This document shows, piece after piece, positions 17,401 to 37,439 of a DNA stretch of 64,000 nt. Both the position numbers and the translations under genes were made by a program. This DNA is from Corythoichthys intestinalis. Its lineage: Eukaryota; Chordata; Actinopteri; Syngnathiformes; Syngnathidae. Location of the stretch: NCBI RefSeq assembly GCF_030265065.1, contig NC_080405.1:14574501-14638500 (forward strand), written 5' to 3'. The notes under the pieces were generated by a model. It ran no database searches. It worked only from the letters and a program-made list of their open reading frames with translations, and had not been told where the DNA came from. Within the stretch, counting starts at the first letter, position 1. Each line of letters opens with the position of its first letter.

Positions 17401-20400
17401 ATAAGTCACATCCCCCCATAGTTTGACTGGGAGCGATGCGATTTATACTCTGGAGCGCCCAATGTTCGAAATTATTAACACATTATTTGATATCATTTCA
17501 CATGTTATTTTCCCACTTGGAGTGACACTGATGGTTTGGTAAACTTGTTAGCATGTTCTTTATGCTATAGTTATCTGAATAACCCTTAATAGCTATGCTA
17601 CGTTAACATGCCGGGCACGTTCTTAGTTCATTGTTTATGCTCATGTAAATAGGGATGTCTCGATCCGATCACGTGATTGGAAATCGGGCCGGTTTTTCAA
17701 AGGATTGGAATTGGGTGAAAAGGATCTGGTTTTTATTTAAAAAATATATTTGTTTTTCTGCTTCATGCTCGGACAGCCACTCACCCTCCCTCCTGCTGCT
17801 TTTCTTAGTCAACAGTGAAGCTTGCATATGGTACTTAAAGTGCGTATGACACCAAAAAGCACGTTTGTTTCATATTTCACGCGGCGTTTAATGCTCCTGA
17901 ATGAAATGGATCGTTTGGATGTGTGTGGAAGCGATCGTTTTATATATTCAATTTTTGAATCCCGCGCCATGAAAATGAGTGACTTCCGGCTTCAGTCTCG
18001 GGTTTAGGACGAATGCGAATGTGACGTCACCCGGGTCAGCATCTCACAATACAGCATTGCTTTATAGCCATCAGATGGACTGCGGATTCAGATGATTTTG
18101 CGGATTAATTTGTTTATTTTTCACGTCACGCCAGCCAAACGGCTGCAGAAAATTGTTGTTGCACGGTTTTCAAAAGGTTCCCGCTCATCGTGGATATTGG
18201 TCAAAACAAGCCCTACTACTGTGGGATCATTGGACTTAAGAGGAATTGAGTAAACATCGTATTTTGTATTATGTCATTTACTGGGATCAAGGCACACGTT
18301 TTAATATGGAGGTGGCTTGCATTTTGTGGCTGATTGTCCACCGAAAATGCCACTCGGCCGACGACCGGCGGCTTGTGCCCCCACCCCCTGCTTATTGCCC
18401 TCTTCATGTGCCCGGTGTTCTGTCAAATTTTCAATCGCATCAGAAATTGCAACTTTGTGTTAAAATGGCCGCGAATACAGCGATTACAAAGTAAACACTA
18501 CAAACTCTCTTTAAGTAAGGACTATTTACTTACGTTTGATCATAGACTGAAATGTAGAAAAGTTCTCCTCAGACACCTCCTGCCATGTTAGCTGTTGGCG
18601 AGCTGTTCTGTCTGTAGCACGGGAACGAGCTGTAACTTGCTCGCCACCGGGCGGGTTGCTGATCGGCAAGGACAATCGACAACACCGCCGCCGTGTGAAT
18701 TGATCCGGGCAAGTTTTGTGTGATTTTTTTTTTTTTTGCTTCGAAAAGCGAAAATAAGACTTTGAGACGTCACTCTGTTCGGGTTAGCATGTTGGCGAGG
18801 CGTCATTCAGTTCGGGTTAGCATGTCTGCTAGCTGTCATTACTCTTGGTTTGTTTACATTCTCTGAAGCTGGGGCAGGGAAATGACAAAAGCCGGACTAA
18901 CTACGCTGGCATAAAATATCGTTCGAGGGGTGCGACAGTAAAGGTGAAGTTGACAGTTTTGACCATTATGGAGTAATTTTGCCATGTTGTACTGAATAAA
19001 TGCAACTTTATTATTTCATATTCCATTTAGCACAAGACTGTTATTTGTCATGACCATACCATTTATTTAGTAATTGGGGGAAAAATACTTCGATAAAAAT
19101 ATCCTGCAATTGGAGTAGAGAGACTGAAACAATTACATTTTGCGGCTCTCTTCGTCGCATTTTCCTCGTTCTGAATAATTCCTCCTCAATGGGATGAATT
19201 CTTAATCAGATGAAACCATGACCCTGCCGACCTCATCCGCCTGTTGGGGACGCTAGAGCCCTATAATGGTAGGCGTGGCTAAACGATGGATTAAAAGACT
19301 AATTTCTGGTCATCTGCGCTTTGCCAAATTGTTGTATATAGTCAAATCGTCTCAAAATATGATTCTAATTCACATAATAATGCTATTTAAGACTTTTTTT
19401 TTTTTTTTTATCCTGTCGTACGCACTTTAAACTTAACTATGATTGACAGGCTTGTAACTCTGATCTGGCGAGCGAAGGCTCAGTAGCTGTACCATCAAAG
19501 GCAAATGTGTTAATTATCGTTTAGTTAATCTTCATTTTCAAGCGGCTTTTCTCAGCTGCGTGAGTGTCAAACTGTGAGTGTATTTGAGTGGAATCACTCA
19601 ATGAAACATTTGATAAAACAAGCATGTTTCTACGGTATTCTTTTTAAAAAATCATTCATATTATGAAGGCGGAACGGTGGCACAGTGGTTAGCACTTCCA
19701 CCTCACAGTTCTGGGATTGTCGGTTCAAGCAGCTCTTCCAGTGCCTGCGAGGGTTTTCACTGGGGTCCTTCCACATCCAATAAAAACGTGCTTGGTATGT
19801 TGATTGAACACTCCAAATTGTCAGTAGGTGTGAGGCTAAGTCTACACTAGGACAGATAATTTTCTCTAGGGTATTTTACCGATTATTTTTATACCTGTCC
19901 ACACTTACGTTTAAGGTTCGTTTCCGATGCCATCCTGCCGCACTAAAAACGGCGCCGGCATGACGTCACTTCCTTAATATTCGATTGTTGTACGGAGACA
20001 GCAGTCCATATTAAGCGGCGGGTAACATTACCCGCCTACATTATCCGTCTAACTACTAATCCGGATAATAGGCATACTAGTGTAGCTGACATGCCGTATA
20101 GTCCAACTAACCACGTTTAAGGCCATTATCCGTCCTAGTGTAGGCATAGCCTGAGTATGCGTGAATGGTTGCGTGTCTGTATGTGCCCTGCGACTGGCTG
20201 GCAACCTGTTCACTTATTCAGCCGGTTGTTACCTGTTCACTTATTCAGCCTGTTGTTCTCATTTGTCTATTTTATTTTTGTTTTAAATTACCTTTCAAGG
20301 TGACATGTTTGTTCTTGGTGTTAGATTTTATATACGGTATATAAAAAAAATCCCTCAAAAATGTGCTTTATACTCCGGTGCAACATAAAATGTTTTATTC

Positions 20401-23400
20401 CTCTTCATTGCCCATTTTTTTGCTGGTGCGACTTATACTCAGGTGCGACTTAATGTTAAAGTCATGTTTTTGTGTCATATTACAACTAATTTCCACAAAT
20501 TTTTCCTTAAAGCTAAAAGAAATACTCCCTTGTTGGACTTCCTAAAGAACAAACAAGTAAGTCAGGCACAGTGGTGATCTAAATTACAGGATGGGAGATA
20601 GACTTGTGTTCTCTCCTCAGCGAATCAGGGAGGAGAAGAAAGAGGAGAGGAGAAGACGGGAGCTGGAGCGAAAGCGTCTTCGTGACGAAGAGCGCCGCAA
20701 ATGGCGTGAGGAGGAGCGACGGAAACGCAAAGGAGGCGAGAAGATGAAGAAACTGGATAAAATGTCGGAAAATGAAAAGGACCAAGTCAAGGATGAGCCA
20801 AAAATCAAAGTAAAAATGACTCTCTGTACTTAGGTAGAGATATTATTGTAAAGTGAAAGACTATGGTCCAAATAGAAATCCTGATTCAACTGTGGCACTG
20901 AATGAAACCCCCGCTTGTGAGAAATTATGGCTATAGTTATGCAAAAATGGCTCCTAGTTGGACAGGAAGATTCCACTCCTAATGTTTAGTATTTGGCATG
21001 AAAATACCATTCCATGAAACCATCACATCTCTAACGCCATCTCGATATACACAAACTTTCTTTCATGAAAAGGAAGCCAACCCTAACCCATTAGTTTTAG
21101 ATACATTGGGAGAATTAACTTCCAAAGCTACACAACAAAAAGTTTTCATCATGATTAAGTCCAATTGGTTTATTCTAACCAGTTCAGGGAGTACCCTGCT
21201 CCTGCCCATAACTAGTTAGGATAGGCTCCAGCACCACCGCAAACCTCGCCAGGATAAATTAATGAATTAGGAGTGCTAAAGAGAAATAGTCAAAGTTTAA
21301 AACTTCTTTTTTACATGCTGCAGACTGACGTCATGTTTATTTGTCCACCATGTAGCTGCTGAAGAAGCCAGACAGAGGAGACGATGCCGATTCTGACAAA
21401 ATGAGGGAGAAGTTAAAAAAAGCTGAGAGGCCCAGTAGAGAGGACATCAGAAGCACTGAGCACAAGAGACGACAAAACATTGACAACAAGGAAGAGCGCG
21501 CAAAGAGGTATGTCATTGTTGGCTTTCCCACACACTTAATTTTACCTTCACCGGATTTTGTCTACAATTTTTGTTTAATTTTTGTACTTATAAATGTTGT
21601 TCCTACATTCAAATATATTATACTTTTCCTACAACTTGTTTTTGAAGAAAAATCTGAATTAAACTGTTAATACTGCATGAGAAAAAAAATCAGATATGCA
21701 GGCATGAAAATCTCATGAAAAATTCAGCGAAATTCGCCATTTTTAAGTCAACAAGGGTGACCTACGTGAATTGTGTAGATCCAAGGAGAAAATTTTTAAA
21801 GGGGGGAAGGGGGGAGTTCGGGAGATACGCTTAGTATGCAAGCGGGGAAAGCGGCACAAAGCCAAAAAAGCGCACCAGAGTGGCCAAAACCTTGACTTAT
21901 TTCAACGAAACAAAGGAGGGTGCACTGTAGTGTCCTGTCTCTTCAATGCCAAGCTTGGCTGCACGTCGGCCGTGAATGAACACCTAGAGCGCCATCACCC
22001 AGTTGTAATTTCTGAAGACGACAGGACAAAGTCCATCTAACTAACGACTTGCTTTATTGAAGTTGCTAAGACTGTCATGATATGCAATGAGTCTATTTAT
22101 CACACGGTAAATAAAAATGAGGGCGGTAATTTTCCCGGCTGCGTTTTATCGTCGCGTGCGTGCATGCATACATTTGTGTGTGCGTGTTAAATAACGAAAT
22201 ATATAAAATAAATAACGATTTTTGGAGTAAATCCCACATACTTCAGAATTCAGATTCTACACTAAAAAGTTTTAAAATGACACCATTTATGAAAAATCTG
22301 ATTGGCAATGATTGCAATTCTATTACATATAGTAATATACTATAGCATTAATGGTATATATATTTTTTTTTTAAGAATTGTTTTGAATCATGTTGGAAAG
22401 GCGAAAGTCAGTGTTCTGAATCTGTTTACATTCCATTCTTTTGCACTAAATAATGCTATCAGCATTTGACCTCGTTTATTTGTGATTTATTGTTGTTATT
22501 TACGTGTTTGTTTGTACTTTAATAAAGAATTAAAGTGTTCCAATTTTTTTTTTCAATTAATAAGCGTCATCAAAAATTTCATTGCTAAATAAAGAAAAAA
22601 AAAGTTTTTAGATTGGTCGACTAATTGTAAAATTAGTCGTTTGGGACAAACCTAGTTGGACAGTGTACCGGAACATATTTCCTCCACACTCTTCTCACCT
22701 TTTTAACCCCTGACCCATTTTCATGCCTGGATATGTGCCGCATATGGGCAAAGAAATGGGAATTGACCTGCAGTGTGAACGTAGAGTAGTTCATTAAGGC
22801 CAAGACAGGGAATAGCGACAACGACTATCCACAATTACCATCTCGCAATTAACAATTGAGCGCATGGGAGTTCGGAAAAATTCTAATAACGCTCAAAAAA
22901 ACTTCTGAATTCCAGTCTTTAGTCTGAGACTATGAAAGTCTTGAGATGTAAGCCCACCATTAGAGAAAGGCGACCAAAATCTGTCTGGGAGATTTCAGCT
23001 GTCAATTTTCACACTGAGGAACATAGTGAGGAAATGAAAGGCCTCAATTACTATTTTTGTTAAGGCTAGGAAAAAAATTGGCGAAGCAATCCTTAGATCA
23101 CCACCAAAGAACTACGTGATTTTGCTGCAGATGGTGTCACTATGCATCGTTCAACAAATCGGCACACTTTGCAGAAGGTGAAGCTGTAGGGCAGGGGTGT
23201 CCAAACTTTTTGCAAAGGGGGCCAGATTTGGTGCGGTAAAAATGTGGGGGGCCGACCTTGGCTGAGGTTCTTTACGTACAACAACAATGTATTTAAACAA
23301 ATTTTAGCAAGCCATTGTTTCACATTTGCTTTTTTATTTTAATTTCAACAATCTTAATCATGTGTTTTGGTTCATTTGAAACACGCATATCACATGCAGT

Positions 23401-26235
23401 TGAATATTCACTTAACTTTTTTTTCTTAAACTAGCTTCAAGTTGCTTTCTCGTAGCGTTCCTTCCCTGCAATCTTGTCGTACATGTCAGAGTGTCTCGTT
23501 TGGTAATGTCGCTTGACATTGAACTCTTTAAAAACAGCCACTCTCTCCTGCCAAATGAGGCAGACACAGTTGTTGCATATTTCAGTAAAGAAATACCGTA
23601 TTGGCCCGAAAATAAGACAGCCCTGATTATAGGACGACCCCTCTCTTTTTCAAGACTCAAGTTTGAAAAAAAGACTTTTTGAACACCTAATTAATTTTTG
23701 TACAGAAAATAATTACAGTACATCTGAAACAAATGATTAAAACAATATATTTGAGAGAAAAAGCATGTTATTTTGCCTCATACAAATCTTAATATCTGAA
23801 CATTTAAATATGTAAACTAAAGTGCCATCACATTCGTAAATGAATCACTTTTGGTTTTTGAAATGTAAACCGATCTATTGTGATAAAACAACGAAATTGC
23901 AATAACTGCATTAGCCATCAAAGTGAAGTATAACTGTAACTGTAGTCTTGAAAATAATCTGAATAAGGAAAAACATTGCAATAAAATAATGCAAACTGGT
24001 TAAACTTGAGAGTGGCTGAGATCTGTCATGACAGAACATTGCTTCAATGATATCTGGCACCATCTAGCGTTGTGAATGGGTATAATGTCTAGACCGCGAA
24101 TATAAGCTGACCCCCACTTTTTCAGTCTTATTTCAATGCAAAAAACCACAGTCTTATATTCGGCTTCAACTTCATTTTGGCAGAAGGTGTTATGGACTGA
24201 TGAAACAAAGATAGAGCTATTTTTTCATAACAAGGTGTGTTATGCATAGCAGCAAAAGAACACAGAATTCCAAATAAAAGCACTTGCTAAGTGGCTAACC
24301 ACAATGAAATTTGTGCTATGGGGATATGTGGCCAGTTCTCGCATTGGTAAAGTTTTGTTAACGTTAATCTTGTGAAAGTTTATTTTAAATATTACTAGTT
24401 TCTTACGAATAACATCCAACATGAAGTTACGCCCTGGCTGAATATTTCAACAAGACAATGACACAAAACATTGCTCAAATATATTCCGTCATTCATTCAT
24501 GCAAATGAGCAAGCACAATTTTTCTGGGATGGCCATCTCCAGACTTCAATATACAGTACTGAATGTCTGTGGTGATCCACTGCTGGCTGTCCATGCTCAG
24601 CAAACATCAAACATGACTGAACTAGTGATTTTTGTAAAGAGGAATGGTCAAAAATAACTTTAGAATCCACACCCTCATTGGAAGTTATAGGAAAGGTCTA
24701 GAAGCTGTAATTTTTGCAATAGGAGGCACTACTAAATATTTTTCTGTTGTTTGTTTTTAATTGAATTATACTTACTTTAATTCAAAATTTTACACTGACC
24801 AAATATATTTTCCTACCTGCTTCTTTCTATTTTATTTGATCAATCAATATATCCAGTAGGTAGACTTCAAAATCTATATTATATCTATATTATTGTTATT
24901 ATTATTATCTATATAATCTATATTATGAAGTATATGCCAGTAAATTTTTAATATGGTATATTTTCCCACCCAGAGCGGACGAGGAAGTGCGTAGGGAATT
25001 CCGTGAGCATGACGCCGACCGTGACAGAGAGCGTGAACTGGAGAAGGAGCGTCTACAAAGGGAGAAGGAGCGCCTGAGACGACAGGAGCGACGCCGGAGG
25101 AGGGAGAAGCACGACGCCGAAAACGTCAGTAGGAAGTGGGTGGAGGAGGAAGGGCCATCGAAAAAGGATAGGGAGCGGCTGCCGGACAAGAAACGGATTG
25201 ACAACGTATCAGAATCTGACAAGGCTGAGAAGACTATTAAAGACAACAAGAAGGACGACAGCTCCAAGAGAGAACGACTACGGAATAGAGTAATACATCA
25301 ATCCTTCTACCTAGCAATTCCCTTATACTGTACACGTTGCATATATTTTTTTACGATGATAGTCAATCATGTAAATTTTGTATTTTTAATCATACATTTT
25401 TTTTATGAAGGAGTCAAGGGATCTCTTTTGGGTACTTGAGGAGAATGTTTTTTTTTTTTTTAATCTAAATTCTTCTACTTATCCATACTTTTTCTTAATT
25501 CAATATGAGTAAATAATTCATGATTTTTTTATAGTTAAATTTACAAATATTTTAGTGATTGTAAAAAAAATTCCAATTGTATTTCAAATTACGTATGTTG
25601 TTTAAAAAAATTAGATTTTAAATCAATATCATTTTACTTTAGTTTTCAATTTTCAAATGATTAAAAAAATATTTGATTGAGTTCTTCTTCCATCTAGTCC
25701 TTAATTATTTTTACCAATATTTTATTTCTGATTTATCCTTTACCTGTTCATTAGTTTTAATTAAAAAAAAAACCCATTGTTTTTATAGTTATGCTAATGT
25801 ACTTAATTGATTCATCCGTCAGATATTAAAAATATACTAGCAGCTCATTATTTTGTAGTTATTAATTTATTAATTCATGCATTTTAAAAATAACCCTTTC
25901 CATAAGAAAATGTATCAAAACTTCTCAATGTAGTAGTGGTTACTATTATTAAATAAAGGCTTAGAACTTGTGTGCGTCTGTTTATACAGTACATATTTGT
26001 ACCCTGGATAGTACATTTTCTGTAATTTATAAAAATGATAGTTTCCATTGACTTGTTTACACAAAATAATCAATGAATCTTGTTTTTAAATCAGGATCGT
26101 CCTGCAATCCAGCTGTACCAGCCTGGAGCACGAAGCCGCAATCGTCCAGGAGGAGGAGGAGCAGGTGACTCCAGTGTTGCGGACAGGAAACCAGACACTG
26201 AGATGAAGAAAATGACTGAAAAGGGCGACGACTAG
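14485..26235 (+). CDS. upf3b: Regulator of nonsense transcripts 3B (UPF3B)
   Basis: UPF3B bridges UPF2 to the exon junction complex in nonsense-mediated mRNA decay. Ten coding exons with consistent phase: 14485-14595, 15031-15137, 16162-16268, 16351-16449, 17215-17325, 20513-20556, 20621-20809, 21356-21507, 24974-25289 and 26095-26235 (TAG). The product is 458 residues (human 483). Residues 38-125 form the RRM-like UPF2-binding domain: IVIRRLPPSLTKEELEEQL, ARAYINFKNQEDIVLFRDRF, EYPAIVEFAPFQK. Then come TSTPETLLEEIEA and NTPLLDFLKNKQ, a long charged Arg/Lys/Glu coiled-coil stretch (about 194-412), and the exon-junction-complex binding motif at 411-429, NRDRPAIQLYQPGARSRNR. Long introns 5 and 8 are filled with transposons. 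ATTAAA at 26636-26641 may end the transcript. Confidence 0.96.
15271..16120. mobile_element. MITE with CAGTGGTACC ends in upf3b intron 2
   Basis: CAGTGGTACCGCTACATAC at the left and GTATGTTGAGGTACCACTG at the right are imperfect inverted terminal repeats; TA follows on the right. The right end lies 41 bases upstream of the upf3b exon 3. The interior has no convincing gene. Confidence 0.7.
16700..17100 (-). pseudogene. LINE (RTE-like) reverse transcriptase C-terminal fragment
   Basis: The minus strand encodes VPLRKRQEAELEAAEVKM-like sequence, then NEHIRGTSH, GDKFREARLRSWFGHVEKTD, MPGRRSRGKPKRSF and GVVKEDMRVVGVRAEDAEDR. This is the typical C-terminal tail of RTE-type non-LTR retrotransposons in fish. 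The reading frame is interrupted and everything upstream is missing, as expected of a 5'-truncated copy. Confidence 0.75.
17385..17470. repeat. ACTATAAG-type MITE fragment
   Basis: GTACTGTATTTTTTGGACTA followed by TAAGTCACATCC and GCGATTTATACTCTGGAGC is one end of a widespread fish MITE. A matching piece with ACTTATACTCAGGTGCGAC lies near 20345-20455, so the two may be ends of one element split by the insertions between them. Confidence 0.45.
17650..17834 (+). repeat. AGGGATGTC-type transposon end, cut by the TTAA element
   Basis: TAGGGATGTCTCGATCCGAT begins a sequence also seen at 51273-51400 and, in reverse, at 34810-34848. It is interrupted at 17835 by the TTAA element. Confidence 0.5.
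17835..19430 (+). mobile_element. Non-autonomous TTAA element related to the THAP transposon
   Basis: Ends TTAAAGTGCGTATGACACC and, in reverse complement, TTAAAGTGCGTACGACAGG, with TTAA at 17835-17838 and 19427-19430. The first ~280 bases (heat of shared words: GAATCCCGCGCCATGAAAAT, GACTTCCGGCTTC, GCGATCGTTTTATATATTC) parallel the leader upstream of the THAP transposase at 3348-3641. No transposase exon remains. It lies in upf3b intron 5. Confidence 0.82.
19668..20225 (+). mobile_element. tRNA-type SINE, split by a MITE
   Basis: GGCGGAACGGTGGCACAGTG with TTAGCAC resembles a pol III A box, and GTCGGTTCAAGC fits a B box. The body continues with CACTGGGGTCCTTCCACATC and resumes at 20153 with GAGTATGCGTGAATGGTTGC and CCCTGCGACTGGCTGGCAAC. 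A 320-bp MITE interrupts it. A 25-base duplication (TTCACTTATTCAGCC twice) follows at about 20208-20255. Confidence 0.75.
19833..20152. mobile_element. MITE inserted in the SINE
   Basis: Terminal inverted repeats AGGCTAAGTCTACACTAGGA and its near-complement CCTAGTGTAGGCATAGCCT. Removing it restores a continuous SINE (GGTGTG joined to AGTATGCGTG). The overlap suggests a target duplication of about 3 bp (GAG), but the boundary is ambiguous by two bases. Confidence 0.75.
21699..22729 (+). mobile_element. hAT-like element with BED-finger remnant
   Basis: CAGGCATGAAAATCTC at the left and ATTTTCATGCCTG at the right are inverted repeats. GATATG directly flanks both sides (21693-21698, 22730-22735). 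Inside, 21771-22040 (+) encodes a basic stretch and then NAKLGCTSAVNEHLERHHP, the second half of a BED zinc finger as in ZBED-type hAT transposases; the catalytic region is absent. A related copy begins near 62849. It lies in upf3b intron 8. Confidence 0.75.
23192..23595 (-). pseudogene. GTF2IRD2/ZBED-type hAT fragment
   Basis: CAGGGGTGTCCAAACTTTTT is the end of a hAT family common in fish. On the minus strand, 23590-23400 reads FTEICNNCVCLIWQERVAVF, KEFNVKRHYQTRHSDMYDK: the N-terminal zinc finger found in GTF2IRD2-like hAT transposases. One finger Cys is replaced by Trp and the rest is lost. Its twin at 40195-40310 keeps CVCLICKE. Confidence 0.65.
23596..24168. mobile_element. MITE with CCGTATTGGCCCGAA end
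   Basis: CCGTATTGGCCCGAAAATAA at the left; at the right CAGTCTTATATTCGGCTTC is its imperfect complement. AGGACGACCCCTCTCTTTTT and AAGCTGACCCCCACTTTTTC are the matching subterminal words. Confidence 0.6.
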
Positions 26236-26635
26236 CGAATTTTTTCTCAAAATGTCTTTTTATTTTGCGAGAGAAGAGAAGGGCAAGCCAGACTCAGTGC
26301 TGCGTGTCAACTCAAGAGCCTGCTCTCCTATGTTTGAAGCCCACTTGTGATTCACTAAGGAACTTGATAGTGCCTCAACATGACCCTTTTTACTTTCACT
26401 CATTAGAAGCGCTAAAAGTTTGGCTTCAGGGCACAGAAAACCCCCAAGTGACCTTACTTTGTGCCTGTCTTGCTGCAGATGTTCTACTTTGATTTATGCT
26501 CACACAAATCTTACATTCAAACAGCATCCACAAGCTTTTTACCGGCGTCCATCTAACTGTTTTTGTTACTCCTTGTAACAGACGAATTGGATGATGCATT
26601 TGAGTCTTCTGCTCATTCATCATGCAGTTTGAGCT

Positions 26636-26641
26636 ATTAAA
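26636..26641 (+). terminator. Possible upf3b polyadenylation signal (ATTAAA)
   Basis: ATTAAA 400 bases after the stop codon, in the first region downstream without a recognisable repeat. Confidence 0.4.
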
Positions 26642-26713
26642 TCGCCTTCGTAAATAGACAATGTGGGGAAATAACAACAGCATTTATTTTTTTCCGTATT
26701 TTATGTTATGGCC

Positions 26714-26745
<32 letters not shown>

Positions 26746-26921
26746 ATGTGTTGCAGCTACATATATTCATATTGAAAAATTTACACAAACTTGCATGTTG
26801 ATCGTCTTTTTTGTTTGTTTGAGAACCTCACTGTTATTTGACACGTTTGTGTTTTTAGAAGAAGTCAAGTTGATTTGCATTGGCACCATCTAGGGACATT
26901 TTTATGCCAGGTACTTAAATA

Positions 26922-28489
26922 CAATGGTATGAAAAAGTATCTGGACCTTTTGGAATTTCTCACATTTCTGCATAAAATCACCATCAAATGTAATCTGATC
27001 TTTGTCAAAATCAGAAGGATGAAAAACAGTGTCTAACGAAAACCATCCAAACATTTATAGGTTTTCATATTTTAGGATGATAGCATGCAGCAGTAAGTGA
27101 ACCCTCTGCTTAAGGAGACTAATAGAGCAATTGAAACCAATTTTTACCAAAAGATTTAAGTCAGTGTGTGCCCAATCACCGATGAGTGATTTAAAGCTGC
27201 CCTGCCCACTATAAAACACCTGGTAAGAATTGTCTCGACGAGAAGCATGGTCTGATTTGCATCATGGCTCGGTCAAAAGAGCTGTCTGAAGACCTGCGAT
27301 CAAGGATTGTTGATTTGTATAAAGCTGGGAAAGGATACAAAACCATCTCTAAAGGTCTGGATGTTCATCAGTCGACAGAGAAGTTGTCTACCATTGGAGA
27401 GAGTTTGGCACCGTTGCCTCTCTCCCAAGGAGTGGCCATCCATCAAACGTGATGCCAAGAGTTCAGCGCAGAATACTCAGAGAAGTAAAAAAGAACCCTA
27501 GAATGTCTGCTAAAGATTTACAGAAATCACTGGCACAGTCCAATATCTACGGGCACACATTAACCATATGTAAAACTGACCAAGAATGGTGTTCATGGGA
27601 GGACCCCACGGAGGAAGCCACTGCTGTCTAAAAAAACATTGTTGCTCGTTTAATGTTTGCAAAAAGGCACGTGGACACTCCACAGAAGTTTCGGCAAAAT
27701 ATTTTGTGGACTGATGAAACCAAAGTTGGATTGTTTGGGAGTAACACACCATGTCATGTGTGGTGGAAAAATAGAACAGCTCACCAACATCAACACCTAA
27801 TCCCCACCGTGAAGCGTGGTGGAGGGAGCATCATGATTTGGTGCTGTTTTGCTGCCTCGGGGCCTGGATAACTTGAATCATTAATAGAAGAATAAATTCA
27901 AAGATTTATCAGGATGTTTTACAGGAAAACCTAAGGCCGTCTGTCTGACAGTTGAAGCTAAAAAGAGGATGGATGCTGCTACAAGACAATGATCTAAAAC
28001 ACAAGAAATCAACTTCAGAATGGTTTCAGAAGAACAAAATACACGTTCTGGAGTGGCCAAGTCAAAGTCCAGACTTGAACCCCATTGAGATGTTATGGCA
28101 TGACCTAAAGACAGCGATTCATGCCAGACATCCCAGTAATCTGACTGAACTACAGCAGTTATGTAGAGAAGAATGGGCCAAGGATCGTCCTGATCGATGT
28201 GCCAGACTGATCTGCAGCAACAGGAAGCGTCTGGTTGACGTTATTGCTGCCAAAGGGGGACCCACAAAATATGAAATGTGATGGTTCACTTATTTTTCCC
28301 CCTTCTCTCATTGTTTGCCTACTGTCCTCATTAAAATATGACAACCTATAAATGTTTGGGAGGTTTTAATTAAAGCAGACACTGTGTTTCATCTGCGTGA
28401 TTTTGACAAAGATCAGATAACATTTGATGGTGATTTTATGCAGTCATGTGAGAAATTCCAAAACGTTCAGATACTTTTTCATACCACTG
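26922..28489 (+). mobile_element. Tc1-type transposon, full length
   Basis: Ends CAATGGTATGAAAAAGTATC and its complement ending CTTTTTCATACCACTG, with TA on both sides (26920-26921, 28490-28491). The inverted repeats extend inward to the TCACATTTCTGCATAAAATC and TTTATGCAGTCATGTGAG words. The 1.57-kb length is normal for Tc1. It sits between upf3b and rpl39. Confidence 0.9.
27264..28281 (+). pseudogene. Tc1 transposase, DD34E type, frameshifted
   Basis: Starts MARSKELSEDLRSRIVDLYK (paired-type helix-turn-helix). Later blocks: RRILREVKKNPRMSAKDLQK, ILWTDETKVGLFGSN (first catalytic Asp), GGGSIMIWCCFAASGPG, LLQDNDLKHKKS (second Asp), WPSQSPDLNPIEMLWHDLK (catalytic Glu) and the tail RLVDVIAAKGGPTKYEM. 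Reading frame changes near 27383, 27575, 27640 and after 27870, where a TAA also follows GPG. The ends look fairly well kept, so the copy could be moved only by a transposase made elsewhere. Confidence 0.9.
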
Positions 28490-28499
28490 TAATTGGTTC

Positions 28500-28528
28500 A
28501 AAAAAAAAAAAAAAAAAAAAAAAAAAAA
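28500..28528. repeat. Poly(A) run
   Basis: An uninterrupted run of about 28 A, just outside the right end of the Tc1 element. Confidence 0.9.
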
Positions 28529-29043
28529 GCATTATAGTGCTAGCTACAGTACACTACAAGGTAATGTGAATTAATCAGCCCTCATATAAAAAAATAAGAA
28601 TGCAACCGGAGAAACTGCAATTGTAATATTACAATTGGATCTAGATGAATGTAATAAAAGCATTTAAGTAAAAAAAACAAACAAATCGTGCATGAAAGGG
28701 TTAATCACAAATTTTCAATTTCATATTTATTATTTTATGAAATGAAGCACAAAATGCAGTGCTGCACATGCTCACTGAGTTTAAAAAAGACAAGCGAAAA
28801 GAGTTGGTAAAATAAGGACGATAAGTAACAAAACATACAATAGAAGAAAAAGGCTATGCGGTCATTCATACAAGAGTAATAGTTTTTCTATCCTTATTAA
28901 TTCCCAGCATAAAATAGTGGAGTTGATGTCCCGTTTCAAATCGAGACCAAAAACAAACCTGTATTGACAAGCGTTTGCCTGTTGATGTCGCTGTCAATAA
29001 AAAGGCACCGTAATTGTCCGGAAATCTCGTTGGCTTAAACAGC

Positions 29044-29068
29044 TGACGTCACTTTGCTTTTCCTCTTC
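29044..29068 (+). promoter_or_regulatory. rpl39 promoter: CRE and TOP start
   Basis: A perfect CRE (TGACGTCA, 29044-29051) is followed by the pyrimidine tract CTTTTCCTCTTC (29057-29068). Ribosomal protein genes start transcription at such a 5' TOP tract, which links their translation to mTOR/LARP1. The start site is thus predicted near 29057, about 48 bases before the ATG. Confidence 0.65.
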
Positions 29069-29104
29069 TATCGCCGTCGTTGAAAGGAAAGGACTGTGTT
29101 CGTA

Positions 29105-37176
<8,072 letters not shown>

Positions 37177-37308
37177 ACATGACGTTCCTGTGGAATTCAT
37201 CCTCCTCCATTCCATCAAAGGACCTCCAGCTGCCAGGAAGGAGAGGACTCCTGTTGAGTGGAGCTGCAGCTGTTTTGTACACAATCTGGTTCTAGATTCA
37301 AGTATGAA

Positions 37309-37314
37309 AATAAA
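37309..37314 (+). terminator. rpl39 polyadenylation signal (AATAAA)
   Basis: AATAAA 133 bases after the rpl39 stop codon. Confidence 0.75.
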
Positions 37315-37439
37315 ATTTCATCAAACCAATACGTGTTCGCTGTTGTCACATTCCAATTTTTATTATATTTTATTGAGAAGAGAAAGGCACCTCACAAAGG
37401 GTGCAAAAGCATGTATCTCTTCACTGTCATAACTTTTTA

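Larger units (their letters stand above)
22840..24745 (+). pseudogene. Old Tc1-like transposase fossil, split by later insertions
   Basis: Words of a Tc1 transposase remain: KVLWTDETKIELFF (24184-24225) with the first catalytic Asp, IFQQDNDTKHCSN (about 24445) with the second, then a degenerate GMAISRLQ stretch where WPSQSPDLNPIE would stand. Many stops and shifts break the frame. The front part (22856-23190) is separated from the rest by the insertions at 23192-24168. Confidence 0.6.

Noticed and set aside
24923-25267. Serine-rich minus-strand frame of 114 residues
   Set aside because: It is antisense to the Arg/Glu-rich upf3b exon at 24974-25289.
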